Source: DSOI01 sp041394885 (GTDB lineage: Bacteria; Acidobacteriota; Terriglobia; Bryobacterales; Bryobacteraceae). Taken from it: 64,000 bases of DNA. The stretch is from positions 5,710 to 69,709 of the forward strand of contig JAWKHI010000042.1 in the NCBI GenBank assembly GCA_041394885.1, in the 5' to 3' direction. The first letter of the stretch is position 1. Each line of letters begins with the position of its first letter. Below, in pieces: positions 18,307 to 26,394 of this stretch. The notes beneath the pieces were generated by a model. It was not told where the DNA came from, ran no database searches, and saw only the letters and a program-made list of their open reading frames with translations. A program made the position numbers and the translations under genes.

Positions 18307-19692
18307 ATGTCTTCTTTAGACCGCCGGACGATCCTGCGGCGCGCCGCCGCGGCCGCCGGAATCCTGCAATTCACGAAAGCGGATGCTTCGGCGCAAAACG
18401 CGAAGCAAACCGCCGCTCCGGGGCTCCGGCGCGAGTCCGCGCCAAGCCAGTTGCGTATCACCGACATGCGATCGGTGTTGGTGGCGTCCAACTACGACTA
18501 CCCGATCATTCGTATCGACACCAACCAGGGCGTCTACGGGCTCGGGGAGGTGCGCGACGCCGGGCGGGAAGGCACCGCGCTGGTGCTAAAGCCGCATCTG
18601 AAGGGACGGAACCCGCTGGATATCGATCCGATTCTGGACAGCATCCGGCCGTTCGCGAGTCATCAGCGCCTGGGCGGCGGCTACAGCGCGGTGGACATGG
18701 CGTTGCACGACATCGCCGGAAAGGTTTATGGCGTACCGGCGTGGCGGCTGGCGGGCTCCAAATACCGGGACAAAATTCGCGTCTATTGCGACACTACCGA
18801 AAGCCGCGATCCGAAGGTGTACGCCGAGCGGTTCAAGCAAAGGAAGGCGCAGGGATTCACGTTCTTCAAGATGGACCTGGGCACGCGGATGGTGGCATCG
18901 AGGCCGGGCGCGGTGAACGACAACCGAGTTGCCACTGAGAAGGGACTCGGCTATCTGTGCGAGTACATCGAAGCCGTACGCGAAGCCATCGGGTGGGAGG
19001 CGCCGCTGGGGGCGGATCATTTCGGTCCGCTGACGGTGAACGACAGCATCCGCTACGCGCGCGCCTTCGAGAAATACGACCTCGCGTGGGCGGAAGACAT
19101 GATCCAGGTGGGCCACCTCGGGCCGGGGGGCGACGCGCCGCTCGACTGGCACGGCTACCGTGAGCTGAGCCAATCCACCACGACACCGATTGCGACGGGC
19201 GAAAGCCTGTTCGGTTTGCAGGAGGGCTTCCGGGCGCTGATCGACCATCGCGCCGTCGACATCATTCACCCCGATCCGCTCACATCCGGCGCGATTCGGG
19301 AAACCAAGCGCATCGCCGATTATGCATCGATGAACGGCATACAGACGGCGATCCACTTCGCCGGCTCTCCGGTGGGCTGCATGGCGAGCGTGCACATGGC
19401 GGCCACCATCAAAGACATGCTGGCGATGGAGAACCACGCAGTGGACATTCCGTGGTGGAACAGCCTGGTAGACGGCCCGTCGAAACCGATTGTCGACCGC
19501 GGCTTCATCACGGTGCCGGACACCCCCGGGCTGGGCGTGGAACTCAACGAGGCGGCGGTCAAGGAACACATCCGCAAGGGCGGATACTTCGAGCCGACCC
19601 CGCAATTCGACGATTACGTCCTGGACCGGTTCCGGACCGGCGGTCCGTACCCGCACCTGGACGAAAACGGGAAGCTGGTGAACGAGCGCTGA
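18307..19692 (+). CDS. enolase-superfamily enzyme (mandelate racemase/muconate lactonizing type), Tat-exported
   Basis: 461 residues. The N-terminus has a twin-arginine signal (LDRRTILRRAAAAAG), so the folded enzyme is probably exported. The barrel keeps the superfamily metal ligands: Asp in LGADHFGP, Glu in WAEDMIQ and Glu in TGESLFG, plus a candidate general base His in AIHFAGSP; the lysine-containing strand is FFKMDLG. These enzymes dehydrate or racemise sugar acids. AAGGAG lies 8 bases before ATG. It heads an operon with the ThuA-like and Gfo/Idh genes, pointing to sugar-acid catabolism. Confidence 0.87.
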   Translation: MSSLDRRTILRRAAAAAGILQFTKADASAQNAKQTAAPGLRRESAPSQLRITDMRSVLVASNYDYPIIRIDTNQGVYGLGEVRDAGREGTALVLKPHLKGRNPLDIDPILDSIRPFASHQRLGGGYSAVDMALHDIAGKVYGVPAWRLAGSKYRDKIRVYCDTTESRDPKVYAERFKQRKAQGFTFFKMDLGTRMVASRPGAVNDNRVATEKGLGYLCEYIEAVREAIGWEAPLGADHFGPLTVNDSIRYARAFEKYDLAWAEDMIQVGHLGPGGDAPLDWHGYRELSQSTTTPIATGESLFGLQEGFRALIDHRAVDIIHPDPLTSGAIRETKRIADYASMNGIQTAIHFAGSPVGCMASVHMAATIKDMLAMENHAVDIPWWNSLVDGPSKPIVDRGFITVPDTPGLGVELNEAAVKEHIRKGGYFEPTPQFDDYVLDRFRTGGPYPHLDENGKLVNER

Positions 19693-19722
19693 AGCCGCCG
19701 GCGGTTTTGATTAAGGAGAAGC

Positions 19723-20520
19723 ATGCGAGCACTCGTTGTTTTTCTGATGGCCGGAATCGCGGTGGCCGAACAGGCGCCGGCGAAGAAGATCCAAACGCTG
19801 ATCGTCACGGGACAGAACGGGCACGATTGGCGGGGCGTGACGCCGCTGCTGCGTCAGGCGCTCGAGAGCACGGGCCGGTTCGAAGTCCGGGTGACGGAGG
19901 AGGTCCGGGGCGCCGGGGCCGAGACACTGGCGCCCTATGACCTGGTGGTGGTGAATTACTACGACTCACGCAAGCCGGAACTGCGTTGGGGCGAGGCGAC
20001 GGAACGGGCGTTGACGCAATTCGTCGAGGGCGGCAAAGGGCTGGTCATCTACCATTTCAGCCTGGCCGCGTTCAACGGATGGAATGAATGGGAAGAGATG
20101 TCGGGCGGCAACTGGCGGCCGAACAACGGCCATCACTCTCCGCCGCACGATTTCGAGATCACGGTTCGCGAGTCCGATCACGCCATCGTGCGCGGGCTGC
20201 CGAACAAGTTCACGCAAACGCACGACGAACTCTACGCCAATCTGAAATGGGAGACGGATCGTTCCCGCTATCAAGTGCTAGCCACCGCCTGGGACGATCA
20301 CGGCCTGTATAGGGGCAAGGCTCGGCAGCCCACGCCCGGGGACGGGATGGATCAGCCGATGCTATGGGTGAGCGAGCGCGGCAAGGGCCGCATTTTCGTG
20401 ACCGCACTCGGCCATGACGCCGGCGCAGTACGGACGCCCGCTTTCACCACGACGTTTTCGCGCGGGTGCGAGTGGGCTGCCACGGGAACGGTTACCCTGG
20501 CGCTCACATCCACGGACTGA
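19723..20520 (+). CDS. secreted ThuA-like protein
   Basis: 265 residues with a short signal peptide (MRALVVFLMAGIAVA). The ThuA/class I glutamine amidotransferase-like fold is seen in TLIVTGQNGHDWRG, LVVVNYYDSRKP, GGKGLVIYHFSLAAFNGW, TQTHDELYANLK and FVTALGHDAGA. ThuA-like proteins accompany Gfo/Idh enzymes in sugar (trehalose-type) pathways. TAAGGAG precedes the ATG. It lies 30 bases after the enolase-superfamily gene and 9 bases before the Gfo/Idh gene. Confidence 0.85.
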   Translation: MRALVVFLMAGIAVAEQAPAKKIQTLIVTGQNGHDWRGVTPLLRQALESTGRFEVRVTEEVRGAGAETLAPYDLVVVNYYDSRKPELRWGEATERALTQFVEGGKGLVIYHFSLAAFNGWNEWEEMSGGNWRPNNGHHSPPHDFEITVRESDHAIVRGLPNKFTQTHDELYANLKWETDRSRYQVLATAWDDHGLYRGKARQPTPGDGMDQPMLWVSERGKGRIFVTALGHDAGAVRTPAFTTTFSRGCEWAATGTVTLALTSTD

Positions 20521-20529
20521 GGACGACCG

Positions 20530-21723
20530 ATGACTCCGAGGAGAACCTTCCTGACGGCGGCCGGCGCCGGAGTTCTGATCGCCAAGCCGGAGACTGTATT
20601 CGGCTCGGAGGCGAACTCGACGGTGGAAGTGGGCTTGGTGGGCTGCGGCGGACGCGGTAACTGGATCGCCCCGTTTTTTCCAGAGCACGCGGGTGCGCGG
20701 GTGGTAGCCCTGGCCGACGTACAGCGCGCCAACCTCACCGCCACCGCAGAGAAGCTGCAGGTGGACGCCGGGCGCACCTACCATGGGCCCGACGCCTACC
20801 GGCAACTGGCGGCATCGAAGCTGGACGCGGTGGCGATCGAGACGCCGACGCTGTTTCATCCTGAGATCGCCGAAGCCGCGGTCGGATCCGGCAAGCACGT
20901 CTTCATGGCGAAGCCGGTGGCGGTGGATGTACCCGGATGCAATACGGTGCTGGCCACTGGCCGTGAAGCGGTGCGCAAGAAGCTGACCTATTGGGTGGAC
21001 TTCCAGACGCGCTCTCGGGAGGCCTACCAGGAGGCGGCTCGACGGGTCCATCGCGGCGACATAGGCAAGCCGGCGTTCGCGCAAGTTTACTACTACGCCG
21101 GGCGGCCGTGGAAAGACAAGGGCCAGCCGGGCATGGATCCAGGCCAGCGCAAGATGCTGAACTGGTTCGGCGACCGCGCGCTGAGCGGCGACATCATCGT
21201 GGAGCAAAACATCCACGTGATCGACGTCGCCAACTGGCTACTCGGCGGGCACCCGGTGAAGGCGCACGGCACGGGCGGGCGCACGGACTGGTCCGGGACG
21301 CAAAACGACTATGGCGACGCCTGGGACCACTTCGTGGTCACCTACTGGTATCGCGACGGCGTCCACGCGAGTTTCAGCTCGCACCAATTGAACGGCTCCG
21401 TCGCGGACCTTTGCGTTCGCGCGTACGGTATCCACGGGTGTGCGGATACTCACTACAACGGTCTCATCCGGATCACAGGGAAGAACCCCTGGATGGGTGC
21501 GGAGAAAGATGACACGTTCAAGGGCGGCGCCATCGAGAACGTGAGGAGGTTCGTGGCGGCGGTGCGGGAAAACAAGCCGATCTACAACTTCGAGACCGCG
21601 GTGGAGAGCAATCTCACGGGCATTTTGGGCCGGACGGCGGCCTACCGTGGCGCGGAAGTTACCTGGGACGAGATGTTGCGATCCACCGAGCGGTGGACGA
21701 CCGATGTGAAGCTGCGCTTTTGA
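20530..21723 (+). CDS. Gfo/Idh/MocA family oxidoreductase, Tat-exported
   Basis: 397 residues. The start MTPRRTFLTAAGAGVL is a Tat signal; the NAD-binding motif is VGLVGCGGRGNW, followed by ALADVQRANL and HVFMAKPVAVDV. The usual catalytic EKP is AKP here, keeping the lysine, and HVIDVANWLL provides the catalytic His region. It would oxidise or reduce a sugar in the periplasm with a bound nicotinamide cofactor. It is the last gene of the operon; its TGA stop is inside the first B repeat. Confidence 0.87.
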   Translation: MTPRRTFLTAAGAGVLIAKPETVFGSEANSTVEVGLVGCGGRGNWIAPFFPEHAGARVVALADVQRANLTATAEKLQVDAGRTYHGPDAYRQLAASKLDAVAIETPTLFHPEIAEAAVGSGKHVFMAKPVAVDVPGCNTVLATGREAVRKKLTYWVDFQTRSREAYQEAARRVHRGDIGKPAFAQVYYYAGRPWKDKGQPGMDPGQRKMLNWFGDRALSGDIIVEQNIHVIDVANWLLGGHPVKAHGTGGRTDWSGTQNDYGDAWDHFVVTYWYRDGVHASFSSHQLNGSVADLCVRAYGIHGCADTHYNGLIRITGKNPWMGAEKDDTFKGGAIENVRRFVAAVRENKPIYNFETAVESNLTGILGRTAAYRGAEVTWDEMLRSTERWTTDVKLRF

Positions 21724-22190
21724 GGACTCGCGCAAAACGGACACGCTCCGGCTTCGGATGGAGGTGCCGAATCCAGGGGTTTCTGCCCGGTTGAGCTGCG
21801 CCGGAGCGGCCTTTGCGCTATTGAGGAACCGCGCAAAACGGACACGCTCCGGCTTCGGATGGAGGGGGTTTCTTGCCCGGTTGGAGCCGCGCCGGAGCGG
21901 CCTTTGCGCTATTGAGGAACCGCGCAAAACGGACACGCTCCGCTTCGGATGGAGGCTTTCGCTCCGGTTGGAGCCGCGCCGGAGCGGCCTTTGCGCTATT
22001 GAGGAACCGCGCAAAACGGACACGCTCCGGCTTCGGATGGAGGGGGTTTCTTGCCCGGTTGAGCCAGGCGCCGGAGCGGCCATGCTTCCGCGCGCTGGTT
22101 GAGGAACCGCGCAAAACGGACACGCTCCGGCTTCGGATGGAGGGGTTTCTTTGCCCGGTTGGAGCTGCGCCGGAGCGGCCTTTGCGCTAT
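21721..22190. repeat. array of five B-type palindromic repeats
   Basis: Five head-to-tail units begin with TGAGGA at 21721, 21822, 21913, 22000 and 22100 (lengths 101, 91, 87, 100, 91). Each holds outer arms GCGCAAA and TTTGCGC and inner arms CGCTCCGGC and GCCGGAGCG around a GGATGGAGGGGTTTCTTGCC-like centre; units 3 and 4 carry arm changes. With the adjoining A element this fills the whole 569-base gap between the convergent Gfo/Idh and alpha/beta hydrolase genes. Both strands are open through the array, but I see no start or family signal in it. Confidence 0.85.
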
Positions 22191-22274
22191 TGAGGACTCG
22201 CCGGCACTGCCGAGAAAACGGAACTGGGCGGGGCGAATCCCTACCCGCTCGGGGCGCCCCGCCCTGTGCCGGCT
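22191..22274. repeat. third A-type palindromic repeat, joined to the B array
   Basis: The unit starts TGAGGACTCGCCGGCAC and ends TGTGCCGGCT like the two copies at 11090-11243, with a slightly longer 5' arm (about 84 bases). It follows the fifth B unit with the same TGAGGA junction, so A and B elements share a boundary and probably one mode of spread. Confidence 0.75.
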
Positions 22275-22376
22275 GGTAAGCGATCGCGAAGGCTATCGCC
22301 GTTCCCGTGGTGCGGGAAAGTTCAGATGCCGGTGCAGGAACTCGTAGGTTCCGACGCCATGAATCTGGTGGGACCG

Positions 22377-24488
22377 TCAAAGCACTCGATGGCAGTGCGA
22401 TCGGCCCAGCCTTTCCGAGACGTAGTACCGGCGCACTTTGGCGTATTCGTGCGCCACCCACTCGTCGATACCGACGCCGTCTTTGTGACCGCGCTCCACC
22501 ATGAAGGGGCGAGGCGCGATGAGTCGGGCCTGCTCGTAGTAATTGAAGGTTGGGCCGAGGTTGAACTCGAGCATGTCGTACTCGGCGGTGTACATGTAGC
22601 TGAATGGCGCGTCGAAGCTGGCGACCTTCCACACCCATTCGTTGAAGTCACCGGAGCAGATGGACAACGCGTAGCGGGGAAGGACGGCGGGGACGCGCAT
22701 GGCGGTCTTGCCGCCATAGGAGAGTCCGTAGAAGCCGATGCGTTTTGGGTCGACGAAGGGGAGGGTTTCGAGCCAATCGAGAATGCGGTCATGCTGGCCG
22801 ATGATGAACGAGAACAGCGATCGTTTCACCGGGTTGCCTTTTCGCATCAGGACACGGAAAGCGTCCAAACCGATGTAGGGATTCTGGGGAGCGAAGACGA
22901 TGAATCCGCGATCGGCGAGTTCGGCGGCGAATTGTTTGTAGACCTGGCGGGTGCGGTCGTCTTCCGGTTTTACGAGTTGCTCGGGGCGGCCTTCGAGCCC
23001 ATGCTGCGCGACGACGACGGGGCGGCGCTCGGCGGGCTGCAGATTCGTGGGAACCAGTAGAACTCCAGAGGCATAGACTTGGCCCCAAACCGGAATCACG
23101 ACCTGGTAGGCACGAAAGTTCTTGGTTTCGTGCCAGAGACGGGACTCGACGCCGGACAGGGGTTCCGTGGCGGGCGGCATTCGGCCTTGCGACTCTTCCC
23201 AGAAAGTTCGCCTCAGTTGTTCCGCTGGCTTGGCGGCGATGAATTCGGCACGGCGGAATTGGGAATCGCGCATGAGGGTTTGGGAGTAGTCGACCATCTG
23301 GCGAAACTGGCGCTCGAGGCGGCCGGGCGCGTTGGCGTTGCCGTTGACCGGGCTTGCGGTGGCAAGATCGCTGGCCTGAACGTGTAGAGATTCGAGCAGA
23401 CCGCGCAGGGCCTCGACGGATCCGGGCCCGCCTTCGACGACCGGCACGCCGGCCTTTTTGGCCTCAGCGCGCACGGTGGCGATGGCGGGAGTGACGATCC
23501 GGCCGGGGGCGGCGCCGCGGCGATTGTTGCGTGCGGGAGGCGGCCCGTCGACGGTTGGATGCGGCCCGGCTTCAATGAGCAGGAAGCGGCCATCGGTTTT
23601 GGCGAGGGCGGCGAGTTCGGCGTCTCCCCAGGTTTCCAGCTGCGACCAGACGTTGCGGTAGATGGGTTCGGACCACACGACCTCTTCGCGGCGGTTGAAG
23701 TAGCCGCTGACGACGGCAGCCCGGATGCGTTCGTCGACGGCGGCGCTCATGAGGGCGATCAATCCGCCTTCGCCGTAGCCATAGACGCCGATGGGCTTGG
23801 CGGGATCGAGTTTGGCGAACCAGTCCACGGCGGCGAGTACTTTCTGCACTTCGTAGCCGATGATGTGGCGTCCCATTTCGTAGGCCATACGGTGAACAAA
23901 TTCACGGTGAGGCTGGTTGGTGGCCTTCCCGATGGCGGGATTGGCGGACAGCGTATCCTTGCGATCGAGCAGGAAGGGGACGAGCACGGTGCATCCGTTT
24001 TCGGCGAGGATACGGGCGAATTGAGACTGCGGCGAAACACCCGGGGCGAGACCGGCGAGCATCTCGGGAGTCCAATCGGCGTCCGGGAGGGCGACGAGGT
24101 GGCCTTTGGGCTGGCCGTTGGTGGGGCGCAGCAGGAGACCTTCCCCTTCCATGCCGTTGAGCGCGGGCCAGCGCACGGCGAGTATCTCGAACCCCTTCCC
24201 TGCCCCCACTCGCGCAGGCTGGTCCAGGGTCGCGATGAGCGTTGGCGCGTCGAATGACGGGCGCGGGTCGACGACGCCGATGAGATGCTTCAGCCGCTGG
24301 CGTGAAGCGGCGTCGACAGGAGGGCGGCGTTCGGCGGAGGAGGCCAGGCGGGCCGTGAGGTAATGGTCGATCGAGGCGACCATGTCCATGGCGAGGTCAC
24401 CGGTGCGAGTGAGAGGCTTGGTGCCGGGCAGCGGTTGCGCGAAGGCGGCGGTTGCAAGGAGAAGTGCGAGGAGCGGACTACTTCTCAT
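22377..24488 (-). CDS. secreted alpha/beta-hydrolase-fold protein, C-terminus broken by a local frameshift
   Basis: 703 residues in this frame; signal peptide MRSSPLLALLLATAAFA. Two alpha/beta hydrolase-like halves are visible: an N-terminal one with VYGYGEGGLIAL near residue 235 and a C-terminal one with the nucleophile elbow FYGLSYGGKTAM near residue 590. The frame ends just before the catalytic His. In the neighbouring frame the sequence continues WADRTAIECFDGP, then the original frame resumes as HQIHGVGTYEFLHRHLNF to a stop at 22293. Thus two small indels near 22404 and 22370 compensate each other; with them corrected the protein would be about 731 residues. The substrate is unknown; the neighbours suggest acyl-sugar esters. 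The start overlaps the upstream gene by 11 bases. Confidence 0.78.
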   Translation of the reverse strand: MRSSPLLALLLATAAFAQPLPGTKPLTRTGDLAMDMVASIDHYLTARLASSAERRPPVDAASRQRLKHLIGVVDPRPSFDAPTLIATLDQPARVGAGKGFEILAVRWPALNGMEGEGLLLRPTNGQPKGHLVALPDADWTPEMLAGLAPGVSPQSQFARILAENGCTVLVPFLLDRKDTLSANPAIGKATNQPHREFVHRMAYEMGRHIIGYEVQKVLAAVDWFAKLDPAKPIGVYGYGEGGLIALMSAAVDERIRAAVVSGYFNRREEVVWSEPIYRNVWSQLETWGDAELAALAKTDGRFLLIEAGPHPTVDGPPPARNNRRGAAPGRIVTPAIATVRAEAKKAGVPVVEGGPGSVEALRGLLESLHVQASDLATASPVNGNANAPGRLERQFRQMVDYSQTLMRDSQFRRAEFIAAKPAEQLRRTFWEESQGRMPPATEPLSGVESRLWHETKNFRAYQVVIPVWGQVYASGVLLVPTNLQPAERRPVVVAQHGLEGRPEQLVKPEDDRTRQVYKQFAAELADRGFIVFAPQNPYIGLDAFRVLMRKGNPVKRSLFSFIIGQHDRILDWLETLPFVDPKRIGFYGLSYGGKTAMRVPAVLPRYALSICSGDFNEWVWKVASFDAPFSYMYTAEYDMLEFNLGPTFNYYEQARLIAPRPFMVERGHKDGVGIDEWVAHEYAKVRRYYVSERLGRSHCHRVL

Positions 24489-26352
24489 AGCGCGCACCGA
24501 GCGCCTTCTCGAGGTCAGGCAGGTCGAAGTCGGCGAGCACTCCGGGGACGATCATTTCGAGGAGCCCCTCGTGTTGGGGCATGCGGGTGATTTCGAGGAA
24601 AGAAGGCATGCTCCCGGCACGGCGGACGGATGCGATTTGCGGATCGAGCACGCCGGCGTAGAGCGCGAGAGCCTCGCCGGAAGCGTGACCGTGAATGCGG
24701 ATGCGGGCCATCCCGCGGCTGCGCAGGTAGGCGATGGCGCCAAGAACGTCCGTGGTCTGCATGCCGGCCATGGTGCGGCCGAGCAGGTAGGCGCGCATGA
24801 AGGTCTGGTAGGAAGCACCGTAGCCGCTACGCTTGGTGGGGGGCGGCGCGCTGGCGCCCCATCCGCGCACCATGAGGAAACAGACGTTGGCGCGTGAGTC
24901 GACGGTGGCGGGGTCGGCTTTGGTGGCCGGGTCCAGCACGACGATCGTGTCTGTTGCGCCGGGGCGAGTGTAGAGTACGGCTTCGACGGTGATGCCCGGT
25001 TCGGTTTCGATCAGTAGTTGCTCGCCGCCGGCTGAGGAACCGATCTTCCTGGCGTGGATTTCAGCCGCGGGCATGGTGACAGCGAGACGACGGCGGACCA
25101 GGGGGGCGATCCCGGCGGGGCCACCACTGGAGGCGAGGGCGGCTGTGCGGCGGGGGTAGATCCGTTCGGCGTGCTTGCGATTGAGCGAGGCTACCGTTTC
25201 GCTGCCGCCCGAAGTGGCAAGTTGTCCGGTGGCGGTGACATTTAGGGCGTCCGGTTTTTCAGCGGTGGACTCGGCTTCCAGCCCATCCCCTTCGCGGCCG
25301 AGGAGCCACTTCTCGAACCAACGATAGGTTTCCTCGCGGCGGGGTTTGGACCAGCCGTGGGTATCGTCGTATTCGAAAAATCCGACCTTTTCGCGCGATC
25401 CGAGTTTCTCGAAAATGCCGGCAGCTTCGGCGAAGGTGGCGCGGGCTCCGGCGATGGGAAAGAAGTCGCGAATGGCGGTCATCATCTTGACGGGCCGCGG
25501 GGCGTAGGCGGTGAGGAAGTCAGAAAAGTCGAGACCGTCACGGATGAAGCCGAAGAAGTTCTGTTCGGCGTCCTGGGGCCCGGGATCGAACCAAAGGGTT
25601 TCCCAGGACGTGATGTAGCAGGAGGGCGCGGCGGCTGCGAGGCGCGGTTCGAGCGCGCTCAAGTAGGCCGATTGCGTACCGCCTCCGGAATTGCCGGCAA
25701 CGGCGATGCGGGCGCCATCCACTTCCTTTCGGGTGAGCAAATAATCGAAAGCGCGGATGCCATCCCAGATTTCGTAGCGGGCGACGCTAGTTCCGGTTAG
25801 CAGGCACTGCAAGCCGGCCATGGTGTGCTCGCGAGTACCGATGCCAACACGGGAGCGCGATTGGGCGGCGTCCCAGTATTCGCTCCGTTCACCCTGACCG
25901 GGTGGATCGTAGGCGAGCACAGCGATGCCGCGGCGGACCATGCCGATCCAGCCGCGCTGATAGATTTCGGCCGCCTTGCCTTCATTGCTGTGTCCGGCGA
26001 CGCCGAGCACGGCGGGGAAAGGTCCGTTGCCGGTGGAGGGCAGGTAAAAATTAGCGGTGACCTTGAATCCGGGAAGGCTCTGGAAGATCACCTTTTCGAT
26101 GCGATAGCCGTCGCGGTAGAGCGTGCCGGTGATTTGAGGCTCAAGGGGCGTCTTTTCGGGCCACCCGCCCAGCGAACGCAGCATGGCCTGGCGGACGCGC
26201 TGCTGGCGGGCGCGAATCTGTTCCGGGGTAGTGAGAGCCGCGATTTCGGCTTTCCGTTCCTTCCAATGCGATTGCGCGATGGCGGTGAGATAGGCGTCCA
26301 CCATACCGGAGAGATCTCCGGCCGCGGTGATTGCCGCCAGGAGCAGAATCAT
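24478..26352 (-). CDS. secreted acetylxylan-esterase-like alpha/beta hydrolase
   Basis: 624 residues with a short signal (MILLLAAITAAG). The alpha/beta hydrolase core has VLGVAGHSNEGKA (oxyanion area), AYDPPGQGERSEYW, nucleophile GNSGGGTQSAYL near residue 220, and catalytic His in YDDTHGWSKPRREE near residue 348. A second, degenerate hydrolase-like domain occupies residues 430-620. Such enzymes deacetylate plant polysaccharides or related esters. GGAGGCGCAA precedes the ATG. It is coupled to the next hydrolase gene by an 11-base overlap. Confidence 0.82.
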   Translation of the reverse strand: MILLLAAITAAGDLSGMVDAYLTAIAQSHWKERKAEIAALTTPEQIRARQQRVRQAMLRSLGGWPEKTPLEPQITGTLYRDGYRIEKVIFQSLPGFKVTANFYLPSTGNGPFPAVLGVAGHSNEGKAAEIYQRGWIGMVRRGIAVLAYDPPGQGERSEYWDAAQSRSRVGIGTREHTMAGLQCLLTGTSVARYEIWDGIRAFDYLLTRKEVDGARIAVAGNSGGGTQSAYLSALEPRLAAAAPSCYITSWETLWFDPGPQDAEQNFFGFIRDGLDFSDFLTAYAPRPVKMMTAIRDFFPIAGARATFAEAAGIFEKLGSREKVGFFEYDDTHGWSKPRREETYRWFEKWLLGREGDGLEAESTAEKPDALNVTATGQLATSGGSETVASLNRKHAERIYPRRTAALASSGGPAGIAPLVRRRLAVTMPAAEIHARKIGSSAGGEQLLIETEPGITVEAVLYTRPGATDTIVVLDPATKADPATVDSRANVCFLMVRGWGASAPPPTKRSGYGASYQTFMRAYLLGRTMAGMQTTDVLGAIAYLRSRGMARIRIHGHASGEALALYAGVLDPQIASVRRAGSMPSFLEITRMPQHEGLLEMIVPGVLADFDLPDLEKALGARYEK

Positions 26353-26394
26353 TTGCGCCTCCTGCTGATTCGATCACGGCGTGTTGGCCGTGGT

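Noticed and set aside
21721..22274. CRISPR array
   Set aside because: Units are contiguous without unique spacers, are far longer than CRISPR repeats, and there are no cas genes.
21238..22638. Long open frame (466 codons) on the minus strand through the B repeats, with repeated peptide units
   Set aside because: It is open because the repeat unit lacks stops in that frame; it runs antisense into the Gfo/Idh gene and across the end of the hydrolase gene, and has no ribosome site or family resemblance.
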